The position numbers were made by a program, and so were the translations under genes. Positions 52,495 through 62,187 of a stretch of DNA of 64,000 nucleotides are shown here, piece by piece; position 1 is the stretch's first letter; every line of letters starts with the position of its first letter. This DNA is from Endozoicomonas sp965198415 (GTDB lineage: Bacteria; Pseudomonadota; Gammaproteobacteria; Pseudomonadales; Endozoicomonadaceae). The notes below the pieces were generated by a model. The model was not told where the DNA came from, searched no databases, and saw only the letters and a list, made by a program, of their open reading frames with translations. The stretch covers positions 186,001 through 250,000 of the forward strand of contig CBDAPN010000032.1 of the NCBI GenBank assembly GCA_965198415.1, given 5' to 3'.

Positions 52495-52884
52495 TTAAAA
52501 ATCGGCTTTGTGCTTGAGAAGCTCCCGGCGCTGTTTTTTATCCGGACGCCCTTCGGGCCTCGGCTGAGCGCCACGCAGCGCTTTACGTTGGGCAGCAGAC
52601 TCTTCCCGGGCTTGCAGGCTTTGAGCGGTTTCTTCGTAAAGCTGTTGTGCCAGCTCGGCTTTTTGCCGTTTGTCGCTGAGTGCTTTCACAACAACAGTGC
52701 GCTCATCCCACCCTGCCCGAAGCTTGATGGTATCGCCCACTTTGGGCTCTTTGCCGGGTTTGCAGCGCTGTCCGTTCAGATGCACTTTGCCGCCGTCAAC
52801 GGCTTCTTTGGCAATACTGCGGGTTTTGTAAAAACGCGCAGCCCATAGCCATTTATCCAGTCTAATTTTTTCGCTATTGCTCAT
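52495..52884 (-). CDS. hslR: Ribosome-associated heat shock protein Hsp15
   Basis: The predicted 129 residues start MSNSEKIRLDKWLWAARFYK with AGGTG upstream. The S4 RNA-binding domain is clear (LDKWLWAARFYKTRSIAKEA, then GGKVHLNGQRCKPGKEPKVG). The basic C-terminus (PEGRPDKKQRRELLKHK) matches Hsp15. It rescues 50S subunits carrying stalled nascent chains in E. coli. Convergent with the DeoR gene, 9 bp apart. Confidence 0.93.
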   Translation of the reverse strand: MSNSEKIRLDKWLWAARFYKTRSIAKEAVDGGKVHLNGQRCKPGKEPKVGDTIKLRAGWDERTVVVKALSDKRQKAELAQQLYEETAQSLQAREESAAQRKALRGAQPRPEGRPDKKQRRELLKHKADF

Positions 52885-53211
52885 TTTTTCACCTGTCCAG
52901 ATTTTGTAGACTGCCATGTCAGAAGCGGTTATTGAAAAGGTTGTTCGACTGCTGCGTCAACAATACCGTGTTGACGATGTGCTCGAATGATGGCGGTTAA
53001 AGAAACCGTATTTTAGAATTTAACTGCAATTTTTTCCGCTAACCAGACAAGTATGTAAAGCAAATCAAGAGGGTGTGCGAGGGCAAAAACTGGCCTGAAG
53101 ACCCTAAAGTTGTGGGCTCAAACTGCCGCCGCCTTGCCACCTAAGCCGGTGCTATTCTCAGACAGCTGGCTGATCATCTGACCCAACAGTAACATGCAAG
53201 AGACTCTCTAA
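52885..53211. other. Spacer between hslR and cysQ
   Basis: A plus-strand 24-codon frame (ATG at 52917, MSEAVIEKVVRLLRQQ) ends at 52991 and has protein-like composition but no continuation. It could be a gene remnant. Nothing else recognised. Confidence 0.3.
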
Positions 53212-54045
53212 ATGATGACTGAACAAAACCTTATCGCACTGGCGTCTCAACTGATCGAAATTGCCCGCAAAGCCGGGCGTGCAATTATGACAGTCTACCA
53301 GCAAGAAGACCTCAACATCCGCACCAAAGACGATGCAACGCCGGTTACCAATGCCGATATCGCAGCGAATGAAGTGATTGAGCAAAGCCTGACCGAACTA
53401 AGCCTGCAATACCCGATGCTATGCGAAGAAACTGTCCATGCGCCTTGGTCAGAGCGACAAAGGTGGGAGCGTTACTGGCTGGTAGACCCACTGGACGGTA
53501 CGAAGGAGTTCATTAACCGCAACGGCGAATTCAGCGTCAACATCGCCTTGGTAGAAGATCACTACCCACTGCTTGGCGTTGTCCATATTCCGGTAACCGA
53601 CACCACCTACTGGGGAGGCCTAAACCTTGGCGGCTACCGACAGGTTGCTGATAACCCCTACGCGCCCATTAACACGCGACCACTGAACCCCGAACAAGAA
53701 GTGATTGTGTTGGGCAGTCGAAGTTACGCTAACAGTGAATCGCACCGCTACCTTGAGACACTACGAACTGCGTTTCCAACCCTGAGGCTTAAAAAATTAG
53801 GAAGCGCCCTTAAAAGTTGCCAGATTGCTGCTGGTGAAGCGGATATCTACCCAAGATTGGGGCCAACCTCAGAATGGGACACGGCCGCCGTCCAAGGCGT
53901 TGTGGAGGGGGCGGGCGGTTTATTTCTTGACCCAACAGGCCAGCGCTTTAGCTATAACCGAAAGGCGAGCCTGACAAACTCCAACTTTCTTGTTTTGGGC
54001 GACCCTGCGGCTCACTGGGCTGAATTCTGGCCGCCAAGCCGTTAA
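53212..54045 (+). CDS. cysQ: 3'(2'),5'-bisphosphate nucleotidase CysQ
   Basis: CysQ removes 3'-phosphoadenosine 5'-phosphate produced in sulfate assimilation. The predicted 277 residues are of the inositol monophosphatase superfamily. Metal motifs: LCEETVH-type EE (about residue 66), the DPLDGTKEFINRNGEF signature (about 86-101), and GPTSEWDTAAVQGVVEGAGG (about 220). The start is MMTEQNLIALASQ; a short GAGA ribosome site lies upstream. Convergent with the small BOF protein, 5 bp apart. Confidence 0.94.
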   Translation: MMTEQNLIALASQLIEIARKAGRAIMTVYQQEDLNIRTKDDATPVTNADIAANEVIEQSLTELSLQYPMLCEETVHAPWSERQRWERYWLVDPLDGTKEFINRNGEFSVNIALVEDHYPLLGVVHIPVTDTTYWGGLNLGGYRQVADNPYAPINTRPLNPEQEVIVLGSRSYANSESHRYLETLRTAFPTLRLKKLGSALKSCQIAAGEADIYPRLGPTSEWDTAAVQGVVEGAGGLFLDPTGQRFSYNRKASLTNSNFLVLGDPAAHWAEFWPPSR

Positions 54046-54050
54046 CTCGC

Positions 54051-54428
54051 TTAAAAAATATAGTGAATATCCTCCACTTCAATTCGTGGGGGCGTCTTTG
54101 GTGGGTTATCAATTTCCCCCTTGAGGATAACGGGGGAGCCAAGCCTGACCGGTTGATCTGACAGAAAAGCGTCTTCTATAACGACTTTAATGTCACCGGT
54201 TTCCCCACGAAAAAGATAAACTTTCCCTTTGATTTTCCTGACAATTTCACCCGACACTCGCACCAACTCTTCATCCTCTGAGTGGCTTAGGATGTCTTCA
54301 ACGGTTTGTTTATGATAGAGCGGTTTTGTTTGCAGGAACTGCTCATTAAGGTTGATCCTTCTTTCCTGGCAACAAGCCGAGGTAATAAGGCCTGCAAGCA
54401 ATATTGGTATTGAACGTCCTATTTTCAT
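54051..54428 (-). CDS. Small exported BOF (bacterial OB-fold) protein
   Basis: The predicted 125 residues (start 54428, MKIGRSIPILLAGLITSACC) have a signal sequence ending near a double Cys, possibly a lipoprotein although the lipobox is not classic. The remainder reads as a BOF-type OB fold of the YgiW/YdeI kind: TVEDILSHSEDEELVRVSGE, then LFRGETGDIKVVIEDAFL and GSPVILKGEID. Family members are periplasmic and linked to stress tolerance. Longer starts up to 54509 exist in frame but would bury the signal. Confidence 0.7.
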   Translation of the reverse strand: MKIGRSIPILLAGLITSACCQERRINLNEQFLQTKPLYHKQTVEDILSHSEDEELVRVSGEIVRKIKGKVYLFRGETGDIKVVIEDAFLSDQPVRLGSPVILKGEIDNPPKTPPRIEVEDIHYIF

Positions 54429-54509
54429 CGTATTTATCTCAATTACATTCATTAGTCCGTTATTTTCAATGGCGGCGAAGTTAAGTCCGTTTACTGTATG
54501 GAGGGGCAA

Positions 54510-55182
54510 AAAAACTGTAAATTATTTTTTTAATTTTAAAGTGATTCAAAACCCCTGAATCATCATAGCAAATAAATATGAAATTGCCTCAAATAGCGCC
54601 AACAGATTTTTCTATTCGCTCAAATTAAAACGTTCGTTTTAATTAATAAAAACTTACCATAGTGCAAGGATCTTATGAATATTTAGCGCTGTTAGTCTAA
54701 ATTAGCGGCCAGTTTGGTATTTTTGTACAGGTTTCTATTAATGCAAATGCGGTTCTTCTGTGCCATTTTTTTTGAAAATGAAGCTGCTTATTGGGTGCAG
54801 TAAAAATTAGAGACGGTAAAAATAAATAGCTTCTATAAGCCTGAAAAATTTAATTTGTCGGATGAGTTAAAAGAAATTAATTTGTGCGTATTAAAAAAAT
54901 AAAGCAGGGTTTATTTTAAATATATATGATTTTGGACGTATAATTTTTTTTTGTAGAAAAGCTCATCAAAATTACTTACCACAGGTTACTCTCTCTTCAA
55001 GTAAAAACCGCTACACCTGCAAAGGTTCTTACTTATTGCAAGAATTTTTTATGAATAAAGCTCATCAAAGCAAGACTTAAGTGTTCTTTTTTGTTATATT
55101 TTTTTCCGCTGAAAAACAACCCGGAACGCTGCCCGGTTCAATCGATACCTCAGCCTCCTGAGCAATTAAGTGAGAGTAAGAT
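54510..55182. other. AT-rich promoter region of the gsp operon
   Basis: About 670 bp with no credible gene and clearly higher A+T than the flanks, with long A and T runs around 54520-54960. It precedes gspC, so it should hold the operon's promoter. Such composition suits nucleoid-protein silencing, which is inference. Confidence 0.5.
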
Positions 55183-56082
55183 GTGACGTCACTGAACCAT
55201 AAGATCAATAACCACAAAAGCACCATTGCCCGCCAACTGACACCCACAGGGCTCTTTAGCAAGACCAAGGCCATCACTTGGCTCAAACCCCTTATTCAGG
55301 CTGCACTGCTTATCTTGATTACCCGACAACTGGCGATCATTACTTGGCAACTCGTACCCGACAACAGTCCGGCAACAACCCACAGTAAAAATATTCAGCC
55401 GTACACTCCAGCTAACAAAAACGCAGAGCCAAATAACTCACTCTCTGTTCTGAATGGCCTGTACCTTTTTGGCAAACCGTCTGTTTCCCAGAAGCCGGAA
55501 CCAAAAAATGTACCGGTTTCACGTCTGGCTGTACGCATCACCGGCCTGGTGGCGAGCAGTAACCCGAAAGAGTCTCTGGTGATCATCCGCTCCGGCTCTG
55601 TTGACACTACTTATCGCCCCGGTGAAACCCTCCGGGGAACACCAGCGACAGTAGATACTATTTATGCAGATCGGGTAATTATCCGAAATGGTGGACGTTA
55701 TGAATCGTTGTTAATGTACCCGGGTGAAGTGAAAAAACGTTCAGCAGCCGCTGTCAACACTCAACCTAAAAGTAAAAAAACAGTGGCTGAACTTCGGAAA
55801 AAGCTGCTGGCAAACCCCGAATCCTGGACGGAGATTGTCACCATTTCACCGGTTCGCAAAGATGGAAGGCTGCATGGGTATCGGGTGAATCCGGCAAGAT
55901 ACCCTCAGCAGTTTGCCCAACTGGGGCTGAAACCAAACGACTTGGCGATAGCTATAAACGGCTACGACCTGACAAACAACAGCGAGGCAATGAAAATTAT
56001 GAGTCAATTGTCATCCATAAGTCAGCTCTCCTTAACCATCGAAAGAGATGGTCAGCGCTTTGAAATTGACCTGTCGTCATGA
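55183..56082 (+). CDS. gspC: Type II secretion inner-membrane protein GspC
   Basis: GspC links the inner-membrane platform to the secretin GspD and helps choose substrates. The predicted 299 residues begin at GTG (GAGAGTAAG upstream). A short cytoplasmic tail and one transmembrane helix (LIQAALLILITRQLAIITWQ) are followed by the HR domain (about 85-175: LNGLYLFGKP, LAVRITGLVASSNPKESLVI). A C-terminal PDZ-like domain completes it (VNPARYPQQFAQLGLKPNDL, then AIAINGYDLTNN). It is the first gene of gspCDEFGHIJK. Confidence 0.92.
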   Translation: MTSLNHKINNHKSTIARQLTPTGLFSKTKAITWLKPLIQAALLILITRQLAIITWQLVPDNSPATTHSKNIQPYTPANKNAEPNNSLSVLNGLYLFGKPSVSQKPEPKNVPVSRLAVRITGLVASSNPKESLVIIRSGSVDTTYRPGETLRGTPATVDTIYADRVIIRNGGRYESLLMYPGEVKKRSAAAVNTQPKSKKTVAELRKKLLANPESWTEIVTISPVRKDGRLHGYRVNPARYPQQFAQLGLKPNDLAIAINGYDLTNNSEAMKIMSQLSSISQLSLTIERDGQRFEIDLSS

Positions 56083-56116
56083 TTTTATGTGATCCGCTTT
56101 CTTAAAAGGTACTGCT

Positions 56117-58273
56117 ATGTATTCATTGTCGAGGTGCGCTGTTCAAATCCGTGCACTGGCATCCAACACCAAAATTGTGCTGTTGCCGCTGTTACTGGCA
56201 CTGCCCTTATCACTTCCGGTAGCAGCCAAGCTGTCATCTACCAAAGCTTACGACAATGGATATTCATCTCAGGCACGCTACTCTGCCAGTTTTGAAAAAG
56301 CCAACATCAAAGAGTTCATCCGTACGGTCAGCACCAACCTGAATCGAACCATAGTGATTGACCCGGGTGTACGTGGTGAAGTCACGATTCGGGCCTATGA
56401 GCAACTAAACCCACAGCAGTACTATCAGATGTTTTTAACCGTGCTCTCGGTGCATGGCTATGCAGCAGTTGAAGATAACGGGCTGGTTAAGGTTATTCCG
56501 GAAAAAAACGCAAGAACGTCATCCATTCCGGTGGTAGCGGGGAAAAAGCTCGGTGATCAGGCGGCCTATGGCGGCGACGAGATGGTGACTTGGGTAATGC
56601 CCGTCAATTACGTGCCTGTACGAGAATTGTCGCCAATTCTGCGCCAGCTGGTAGACAGCTCTGGTAGCGTCGTTCATTACGACCCGTCAAATATCCTGAT
56701 TATCAGTGGCCGCGCTAACAACCTGGAGCGTATTGCAGAAGTGGTTCGTCGTGTAGATCAAGCCGGTATACGCAGCGTTGAGATCGTCCAGCTGAACCAT
56801 GGCTCTGCCAGTGAGATGGAGCGCATACTCGCCACTATTTATGGCGGGCAGGGGAAGAAATTAAACGGCATGCCTCCCATCATTGTTAGCAATGAAGTGA
56901 ACAATCAAATAGTACTTTCAGCGGATGCTCAAACATTGCAGCGTATGAAAACACTATTAATCCAGATGGATGCTGAACGAAAGAGCACCGGCAATATCCG
57001 TGTTTTTTACCTCCACTACGCCAATGCTGAAGACCTGAAAAAAGTGCTGGAAGGCGTGGGTAAAATGCTGGACTCTTCCGGTAAAAAAGGCTCTGCCAAA
57101 GACTTTGGTATTGAGGTACACGAGCAAACCAATGCCTTGGTTGTCACCGCTCGCCCGGACGTCATGCAGGCGATGGAGTCGGTAATTGAGCGACTGGACA
57201 TTCGTCGTGCACAGGTCATGGTAGAAGCCATTATTGCCGAAGTGGCGGATGGAGACGGCATTAACCTTTCATTTCAGCTCGCCAATGACGACGGCACAAG
57301 CATGATGCAATTTCAGGATGGTTCAAGCGTACCCATCGGTGAAATTATCATGGGGATGAAAAAAGCCGAGGATCAAAAAGGCTCAACGGTGTGGGACCCA
57401 AAAAACGATAAATACATTACCAACCCGGACAAAAAAGGCGATTACACAGCGCTCGCTGCCGCACTGGCGAAGGTTTCAGGCTCCGCTTTCAGTATTACCT
57501 CTGGTGATTGGACGGCTCTGCTGCAAGCAGTCACCACTTCCAGTGGCTCGAACGTACTGGCAACACCAAGCCTGCTGACCATGGATAACGAAGAAGCGTC
57601 GTTTGTAGTGGGTGACGAAGTACCAACGTTAACAGGCTCCACTCCCAGTGCCGGTAATGACAACCCGTATCAGACTATTGAGCGCAAAGAAGTGGGGATC
57701 AAACTCAACGTCACCCCCCAAATCAATAACGGTGATGCGGTTAAGTTAACCATTGAGCAAGAGGTTTCAAACGTAAATGGTCGTACACCGGTTGATGTGA
57801 CCTTTTCCACAAGAAAAGTAAAAACGTCGGTTATGGTGAAAACCGGTGACACTGTTGTGATCGGCGGTTTAATCGACGACAACGTGCAGGAGAGTGTTTC
57901 TAAAATACCATTGCTGGGCGATATACCCATTCTTGGTCATCTTTTCCGCTCTACATCGAGCAAAAAAGTGAAGAAAAACCTAATGGTCTTTCTTCGCCCC
58001 ACCATTATTCGTGATGATTTTGCCCTCAACGCCATTACCGGGCAAAAATACGACCTTATTCGCGCCTATCAGTTGGATAAGCAAGCTCAGGGTATTTCGC
58101 TGATGCCCGGATTTGACTCGCCGGTTTTGCAAGAAAAACCAACGGCCAGAGAGCTTATGAAAGAGCTACGTCGTCAAATTCAAGAAGGGCAGAAGGAGCT
58201 CACCGAAGAGGCAGAAAAAAAATCCACTGCCGCTAATCACGCCGCTGTGCGTCGTACCGGTGGAGAGCGTTAA
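56117..58273 (+). CDS. gspD: Type II secretion secretin GspD
   Basis: This is the outer-membrane channel. The predicted 718 residues have a signal peptide (VLLPLLLALPLSLPVAA) and the N0 domain (FEKANIKEFIRTVSTNLNRT). N1-N3 domains follow (VVHYDPSNILIISGRANNLE, VFYLHYANAEDLKKVLEGVG), then the secretin core (LATPSLLTMDNEEASFVVGD; VPTLTGSTPS; GIKLNVTPQINNGDAVKLTI; TVVIGGLIDD; IPLLGDIPILGHLFRS). The C-terminal S-like tail is charged and could bind a pilotin. AAAGGT precedes the ATG. It overlaps gspE by 1 bp. Confidence 0.96.
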   Translation: MYSLSRCAVQIRALASNTKIVLLPLLLALPLSLPVAAKLSSTKAYDNGYSSQARYSASFEKANIKEFIRTVSTNLNRTIVIDPGVRGEVTIRAYEQLNPQQYYQMFLTVLSVHGYAAVEDNGLVKVIPEKNARTSSIPVVAGKKLGDQAAYGGDEMVTWVMPVNYVPVRELSPILRQLVDSSGSVVHYDPSNILIISGRANNLERIAEVVRRVDQAGIRSVEIVQLNHGSASEMERILATIYGGQGKKLNGMPPIIVSNEVNNQIVLSADAQTLQRMKTLLIQMDAERKSTGNIRVFYLHYANAEDLKKVLEGVGKMLDSSGKKGSAKDFGIEVHEQTNALVVTARPDVMQAMESVIERLDIRRAQVMVEAIIAEVADGDGINLSFQLANDDGTSMMQFQDGSSVPIGEIIMGMKKAEDQKGSTVWDPKNDKYITNPDKKGDYTALAAALAKVSGSAFSITSGDWTALLQAVTTSSGSNVLATPSLLTMDNEEASFVVGDEVPTLTGSTPSAGNDNPYQTIERKEVGIKLNVTPQINNGDAVKLTIEQEVSNVNGRTPVDVTFSTRKVKTSVMVKTGDTVVIGGLIDDNVQESVSKIPLLGDIPILGHLFRSTSSKKVKKNLMVFLRPTIIRDDFALNAITGQKYDLIRAYQLDKQAQGISLMPGFDSPVLQEKPTARELMKELRRQIQEGQKELTEEAEKKSTAANHAAVRRTGGER

Positions 58274-59826
58274 TGCACGATGAGATAGTGAAGCAAGCCC
58301 GGCCTGCTGTGACCTCGACCATAACAACAGCAATAGAAACTGCGGTTCCTGAACAGGTTTCACCGAAGAAACAGTCGCTGCCCTTTTCCTTTGCTCGCCG
58401 TTTTAATTTACTGCTGGCTTACAACGAACAGGGCGAAGCGCAAGTCTTTTTCAGAGACCAGCCGTCGGTGTCAGCGCTGCAAGAAACCAGGCGTTTTGTC
58501 GGTTCTTCACTGTCTTTAGTCGCCCTTACAGAAAATGAGTTTGAGCAAAAACTGGCCAGCTTTTATCAGCAGGACTCTATAGCGGCACGGCAGTTAATGA
58601 ACGACATTGGTAACGATGAAGGGCTGCAAGCACTGGCAGAGGAGCTCCCGGAAGATGAAGATCTGCTGGAAGCTGACGACGGCGCGCCAATTATCCGTCT
58701 GATTAACGCCATGCTCAGTGAGGCCATTAAAGAGGGTGCCTCCGATATACACATTGAAACCTTTGAGAAGAATTTGACCGTACGCTTTCGGGTTGACGGT
58801 GTGCTGCGGGAAATTCTGCGGCCACAGCGTAAGCTGGCTGCGGTGCTGGTGTCCAGAGTTAAAGTGATGGCTCGGTTGGATATCGCTGAGAAACGTATAC
58901 CGCAAGATGGTCGTATATCCTTGCGAATTGGAGGCCGGGCTGTGGACGTGCGTGTTTCCACCCTGCCATCCCGCCACGGTGAACGCATTGTAATGCGTCT
59001 GCTTGATCGTAATAGCGTGCAGCTTGATCTTCCTGGTTTGGGCATGGACCCTGCCTTGTGTCAGCAGTTCAGCGACCAACTGCATAAGCCGCACGGCATT
59101 CTTTTGGTCACCGGACCAACCGGCTCGGGGAAAAGTACCACACTGTACGCCGGACTCAGCGCCATCAATGACAGCAAACGCAATATTTTAACCGTGGAAG
59201 ACCCGGTTGAGTACGACCTTGAAGGCATCGGACAGACTCAGGTTAACCCCAAAGTGGATATGACCTTTGCCCGCGGCTTGCGCGCAATCCTACGACAGGA
59301 TCCGGATGTTGTAATGATTGGAGAAATCCGTGACCTTGAAACCGCTGAAATTGCTGTACAAGCATCGCTAACCGGCCATTTGGTGCTGAGCACTTTGCAC
59401 ACCAATACCGCCGTGGGAGCAGTCACTCGGCTGAGGGATATGGGGGTAGAACCTTTCTTGCTGGCCTCAAGCCTGTTGGGCGTTTTGGCTCAGCGTCTTG
59501 TCAGAACGCTCTGCCCTGACTGTCGGGAACAGCGTCCAGCCACCGAGCTGGAGATCGACCTGATTGGCTTATCTGCCGGACATCTGCTGTGGCATGCACA
59601 AGGTTGTGAGTCGTGTCACCACAGCGGTTTTAAGGGGCGTACCGGTGTTCACGAGTTGTTTTTAGTGAGCGATAGCGTGCGACGGCTGATTCATGACGGA
59701 GCCAGCGAGCAGGTCATCGAAAATGAAATACGTCATACGTCTAATAGTATTCAAGTGGACGGGTTTAAAAAAGTGCTCAGTGGCATGACCACCCTTGAAG
59801 AAGTGATGCGAGTAACCAGGGAATAG
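58273..59826 (+). CDS. gspE: Type II secretion ATPase GspE
   Basis: The predicted 517-residue hexameric ATPase powers pseudopilus assembly. The N-terminal domain binds GspL (first about 150 residues; the first 35 are low-complexity). The core has Walker A GPTGSGKSTTLYAG, an Asp box (LTVEDPVEYDLEG), Walker B (PDVVMIGEIRDLETAE), a His box (LTGHLVLSTLHTN), and a zinc-binding tetracysteine (LCPDCREQ and GCESCHHSGFKGRTG). All catalytic residues are intact. It is a paralogue of PilB at 43410-45113. Confidence 0.96.
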   Translation: MHDEIVKQARPAVTSTITTAIETAVPEQVSPKKQSLPFSFARRFNLLLAYNEQGEAQVFFRDQPSVSALQETRRFVGSSLSLVALTENEFEQKLASFYQQDSIAARQLMNDIGNDEGLQALAEELPEDEDLLEADDGAPIIRLINAMLSEAIKEGASDIHIETFEKNLTVRFRVDGVLREILRPQRKLAAVLVSRVKVMARLDIAEKRIPQDGRISLRIGGRAVDVRVSTLPSRHGERIVMRLLDRNSVQLDLPGLGMDPALCQQFSDQLHKPHGILLVTGPTGSGKSTTLYAGLSAINDSKRNILTVEDPVEYDLEGIGQTQVNPKVDMTFARGLRAILRQDPDVVMIGEIRDLETAEIAVQASLTGHLVLSTLHTNTAVGAVTRLRDMGVEPFLLASSLLGVLAQRLVRTLCPDCREQRPATELEIDLIGLSAGHLLWHAQGCESCHHSGFKGRTGVHELFLVSDSVRRLIHDGASEQVIENEIRHTSNSIQVDGFKKVLSGMTTLEEVMRVTRE

Positions 59827-59832
59827 ACGAAT

Positions 59833-61077
59833 ATGAGTGTATTTGCTTACGAAGCCCTGGATGCAAAAGGGAAAAAAAGTAAAGGGGTTATGGAGGCCGA
59901 CTCACCCCGGCAAGTGCGACAGAAACTGCGTGTCTCTGGGCTGAATGCCGTTACGGTGAGTGAAAGCTCCAGTAGGGACGTTGCAAAATCCGACAACACC
60001 AACAGCGTATCCGCCAAATTCAGGCTATTTCAAAAGCAAGCAACGGATGCTGAAGTCGCTCTGTTGACCCGGCAATTAGCGACACTGGTCGCAGCAGGCA
60101 TCCCCCTTGAAGAGTGTTTACAGGCACTTATTCGCCAGCTTCGCAAACCGCACTTGAAGTCAATTGTTACCACTGTGCGCTCAAAAATACTTGAGGGTCA
60201 GTCGCTGGCCGACAGCTTGGCTTACTATCCGCGCACGTTTGACCGGCTCTATCGGTCCATGGTTGCAGCCGGAGAGAAATCCGGCCACCTAGATGGAGTA
60301 CTGGAGAGACTGGCAGACTTCACTGAACACCGGCAAAAGATCAAAGGTCAGCTGATTCAGGCAATGATTTACCCAGCCATTTTAACGCTGGTAGCCATTG
60401 GTGTTGTGGCCGCACTACTGACGACAGTGGTTCCGACAGTGGTTGAACAGTTCTCCCATATGGGGCAGCAGCTTCCGGGTATGACACTGGCGCTTATAAG
60501 TATCAGTGACTTTGTTCGTGACTATGGGGTGAGTATTTTAACCGTTCTGCTGTTGGTCTTGGTCGTTCGCCAGCAGATTCTCAGCAAAAGTGACAAATGT
60601 CGTCTTATTCATGATCAATGGCTGCTGAAATTACCAGTTATTGGCGCTGTGCTCAGTGGTGTTGACAGTGCCCGATTTGCCCGAACCCTGAGTATTCTCA
60701 CTAGCAGTACTGTGCCACTGTTGGAAGGAATGGGCATTGCCTCAAAAGTCTTGGTGAACCGCTACATGCAGTCAGCGCTAATTAAAGCCGCTGATCGAGT
60801 GCGGGAAGGCTCTTCTCTCTGGCAAGCTCTGGAACAGACTGAGCTTTTTTCACCGATGATGCTGTACATCATCGCCAGTGGCGAAAAATCCGGTGAGCTT
60901 ACCAATATGCTCGGTCGAGCCGCAGACAATCAGGATCAACAGTTTGAAGCACAGGTCAATATTGCCCTGGGGATTTTCGGACCGCTGTTAATTGTTACCA
61001 TGGCCGGCGTTGTGCTGTTTATAGTGATGGCCATTTTGACCCCGATGCTGGACTTGAACTCTTTAATCAGTGGGTAG
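59833..61077 (+). CDS. gspF: Type II secretion platform protein GspF
   Basis: The predicted 414-residue inner-membrane protein has an N-terminal cytoplasmic part (SVFAYEALDAKGKKSKGVME). Two T2SSF repeats follow (VALLTRQLATLVAAGIPLEE at about 73; ARFARTLSILTSSTVPLLEG at about 280), with hydrophobic helices at about 175-195, 225-245 and 380-405. It starts 6 bp after gspE. It is the paralogue of PilC (3640-4860). Confidence 0.95.
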   Translation: MSVFAYEALDAKGKKSKGVMEADSPRQVRQKLRVSGLNAVTVSESSSRDVAKSDNTNSVSAKFRLFQKQATDAEVALLTRQLATLVAAGIPLEECLQALIRQLRKPHLKSIVTTVRSKILEGQSLADSLAYYPRTFDRLYRSMVAAGEKSGHLDGVLERLADFTEHRQKIKGQLIQAMIYPAILTLVAIGVVAALLTTVVPTVVEQFSHMGQQLPGMTLALISISDFVRDYGVSILTVLLLVLVVRQQILSKSDKCRLIHDQWLLKLPVIGAVLSGVDSARFARTLSILTSSTVPLLEGMGIASKVLVNRYMQSALIKAADRVREGSSLWQALEQTELFSPMMLYIIASGEKSGELTNMLGRAADNQDQQFEAQVNIALGIFGPLLIVTMAGVVLFIVMAILTPMLDLNSLISG

Positions 61078-61174
61078 TGAGTGGCAACACGGTTTGCAGC
61101 CTATTTCAAGGGAGGTGTTCAAGAAATTGCAAAAAATTGGTGTTAATAATCAGAATTATGTTCAGGAAAGTTTT

Positions 61175-61612
61175 ATGAAGCTAATGAATAGACAACAACA
61201 GCAGTCCGGTTTCACCTTGCTGGAAATCATGGTAGTGATTGTCATCCTTGGTGTACTGGCCAGTTTTATTGCTCCCAACGTTATCGGTAACAAGAATAAA
61301 GCCGATCAGCAAAAGGCCGTGAGCGATATTGTGGCGCTGGAAAATGCGCTGGATATGTATAAGTTGGAAAATAATTTCTACCCATCCACACAACAGGGGC
61401 TGGAAGCATTGGTTAGCAAACCTTCCGGTACTCCACAGCCTAAAGCATACCGCGCTAATGGTTACATTCGTCGTTTGCCCAAAGACCCGTGGGGCAACGA
61501 TTACCTGATGCTTAGCCCCGGTGAAAATGGGCCTGTAGATATTTTCTCAGCAGGTCCGGATGGTCAGCCTGGTACCGACGACGATACCGGTAACTGGAAT
61601 CTGGACAGTTAA
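61175..61612 (+). CDS. gspG: Type II secretion major pseudopilin GspG
   Basis: The predicted 145 residues begin MKLMNRQQQQSG, with AGGAAAG upstream of ATG 61175; the frame from 61070 is rejected. Processing by PilD/GspO is expected before FTLLEIMVVIVILGVLASFI. The conserved calcium-loop-rich C-terminus is present (LPKDPWGNDYLMLSPGENGP; DGQPGTDDDTGNWNL). It is the main subunit of the pseudopilus. Confidence 0.97.
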   Translation: MKLMNRQQQQSGFTLLEIMVVIVILGVLASFIAPNVIGNKNKADQQKAVSDIVALENALDMYKLENNFYPSTQQGLEALVSKPSGTPQPKAYRANGYIRRLPKDPWGNDYLMLSPGENGPVDIFSAGPDGQPGTDDDTGNWNLDS

Positions 61613-61614
61613 CC

Positions 61615-62187
61615 GTGCGTACTCCTTCGCTTGCTCCTGGTCGTCACACCGGTTTTACCTTACTCGAAGTGATGCTGGTGATGGTTTTACTCGGTCTGGC
61701 CATCTCGGTTGTCATTCCGTCGCTGCTGTCTGACGACAGTGGTGCCATTTTAAAAAAGGAAGCACGAAGGATTATTATGCTAACCCAGCTGGCGCAGGAA
61801 CACGCTGTGGTTAACGGTATGGATATGGGGCTGAAAAAGACTATGGAAGGCTATCAGTTTCTCACATATCAGAAGGGCCAGTGGGAGGCAGCAACGGCTA
61901 AAAAGGCATTATCGCCGGTCAAACTAAGTGAAGCGATAGCGTTTGATATCATTCCCGGTTCGTCTTTGTGGCATGAAGCACTGGAGTGGGAGCAGAGCAA
62001 TAGCTTCAACTTAGAGGAGTCGCCACGAAATAAGCCTGAATTAAAGCCAGATTTATTTTTCTGGGCCTCCGGGGAAATGTCACCGGCGCAAATAGAGCTG
62101 TATTCCACAGAGAATCCAAAAAACGTCTTGTTGGTTAAAGTCGAGGAACACGGAGTTATTGGGCTGACAGAAGGAGCCGGGCAATGA
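61615..62187 (+). CDS. gspH: Type II secretion minor pseudopilin GspH
   Basis: The predicted 190 residues start at GTG, 2 bp after gspG. The pseudopilin leader ends at HTG before FTLLEVMLVMVLLGLAISVV. The C-terminal part has the GspH beta-rich layout (KKEARRIIMLTQLAQEHAVV; IELYSTENPKNVLLV). It overlaps gspI by 4 bp. Confidence 0.9.
   Translation: MRTPSLAPGRHTGFTLLEVMLVMVLLGLAISVVIPSLLSDDSGAILKKEARRIIMLTQLAQEHAVVNGMDMGLKKTMEGYQFLTYQKGQWEAATAKKALSPVKLSEAIAFDIIPGSSLWHEALEWEQSNSFNLEESPRNKPELKPDLFFWASGEMSPAQIELYSTENPKNVLLVKVEEHGVIGLTEGAGQ

Noticed and set aside
52917..52991. 24-codon plus-strand frame after hslR
   Set aside because: Too short to support as a gene, though its composition is protein-like; left as a possible remnant.
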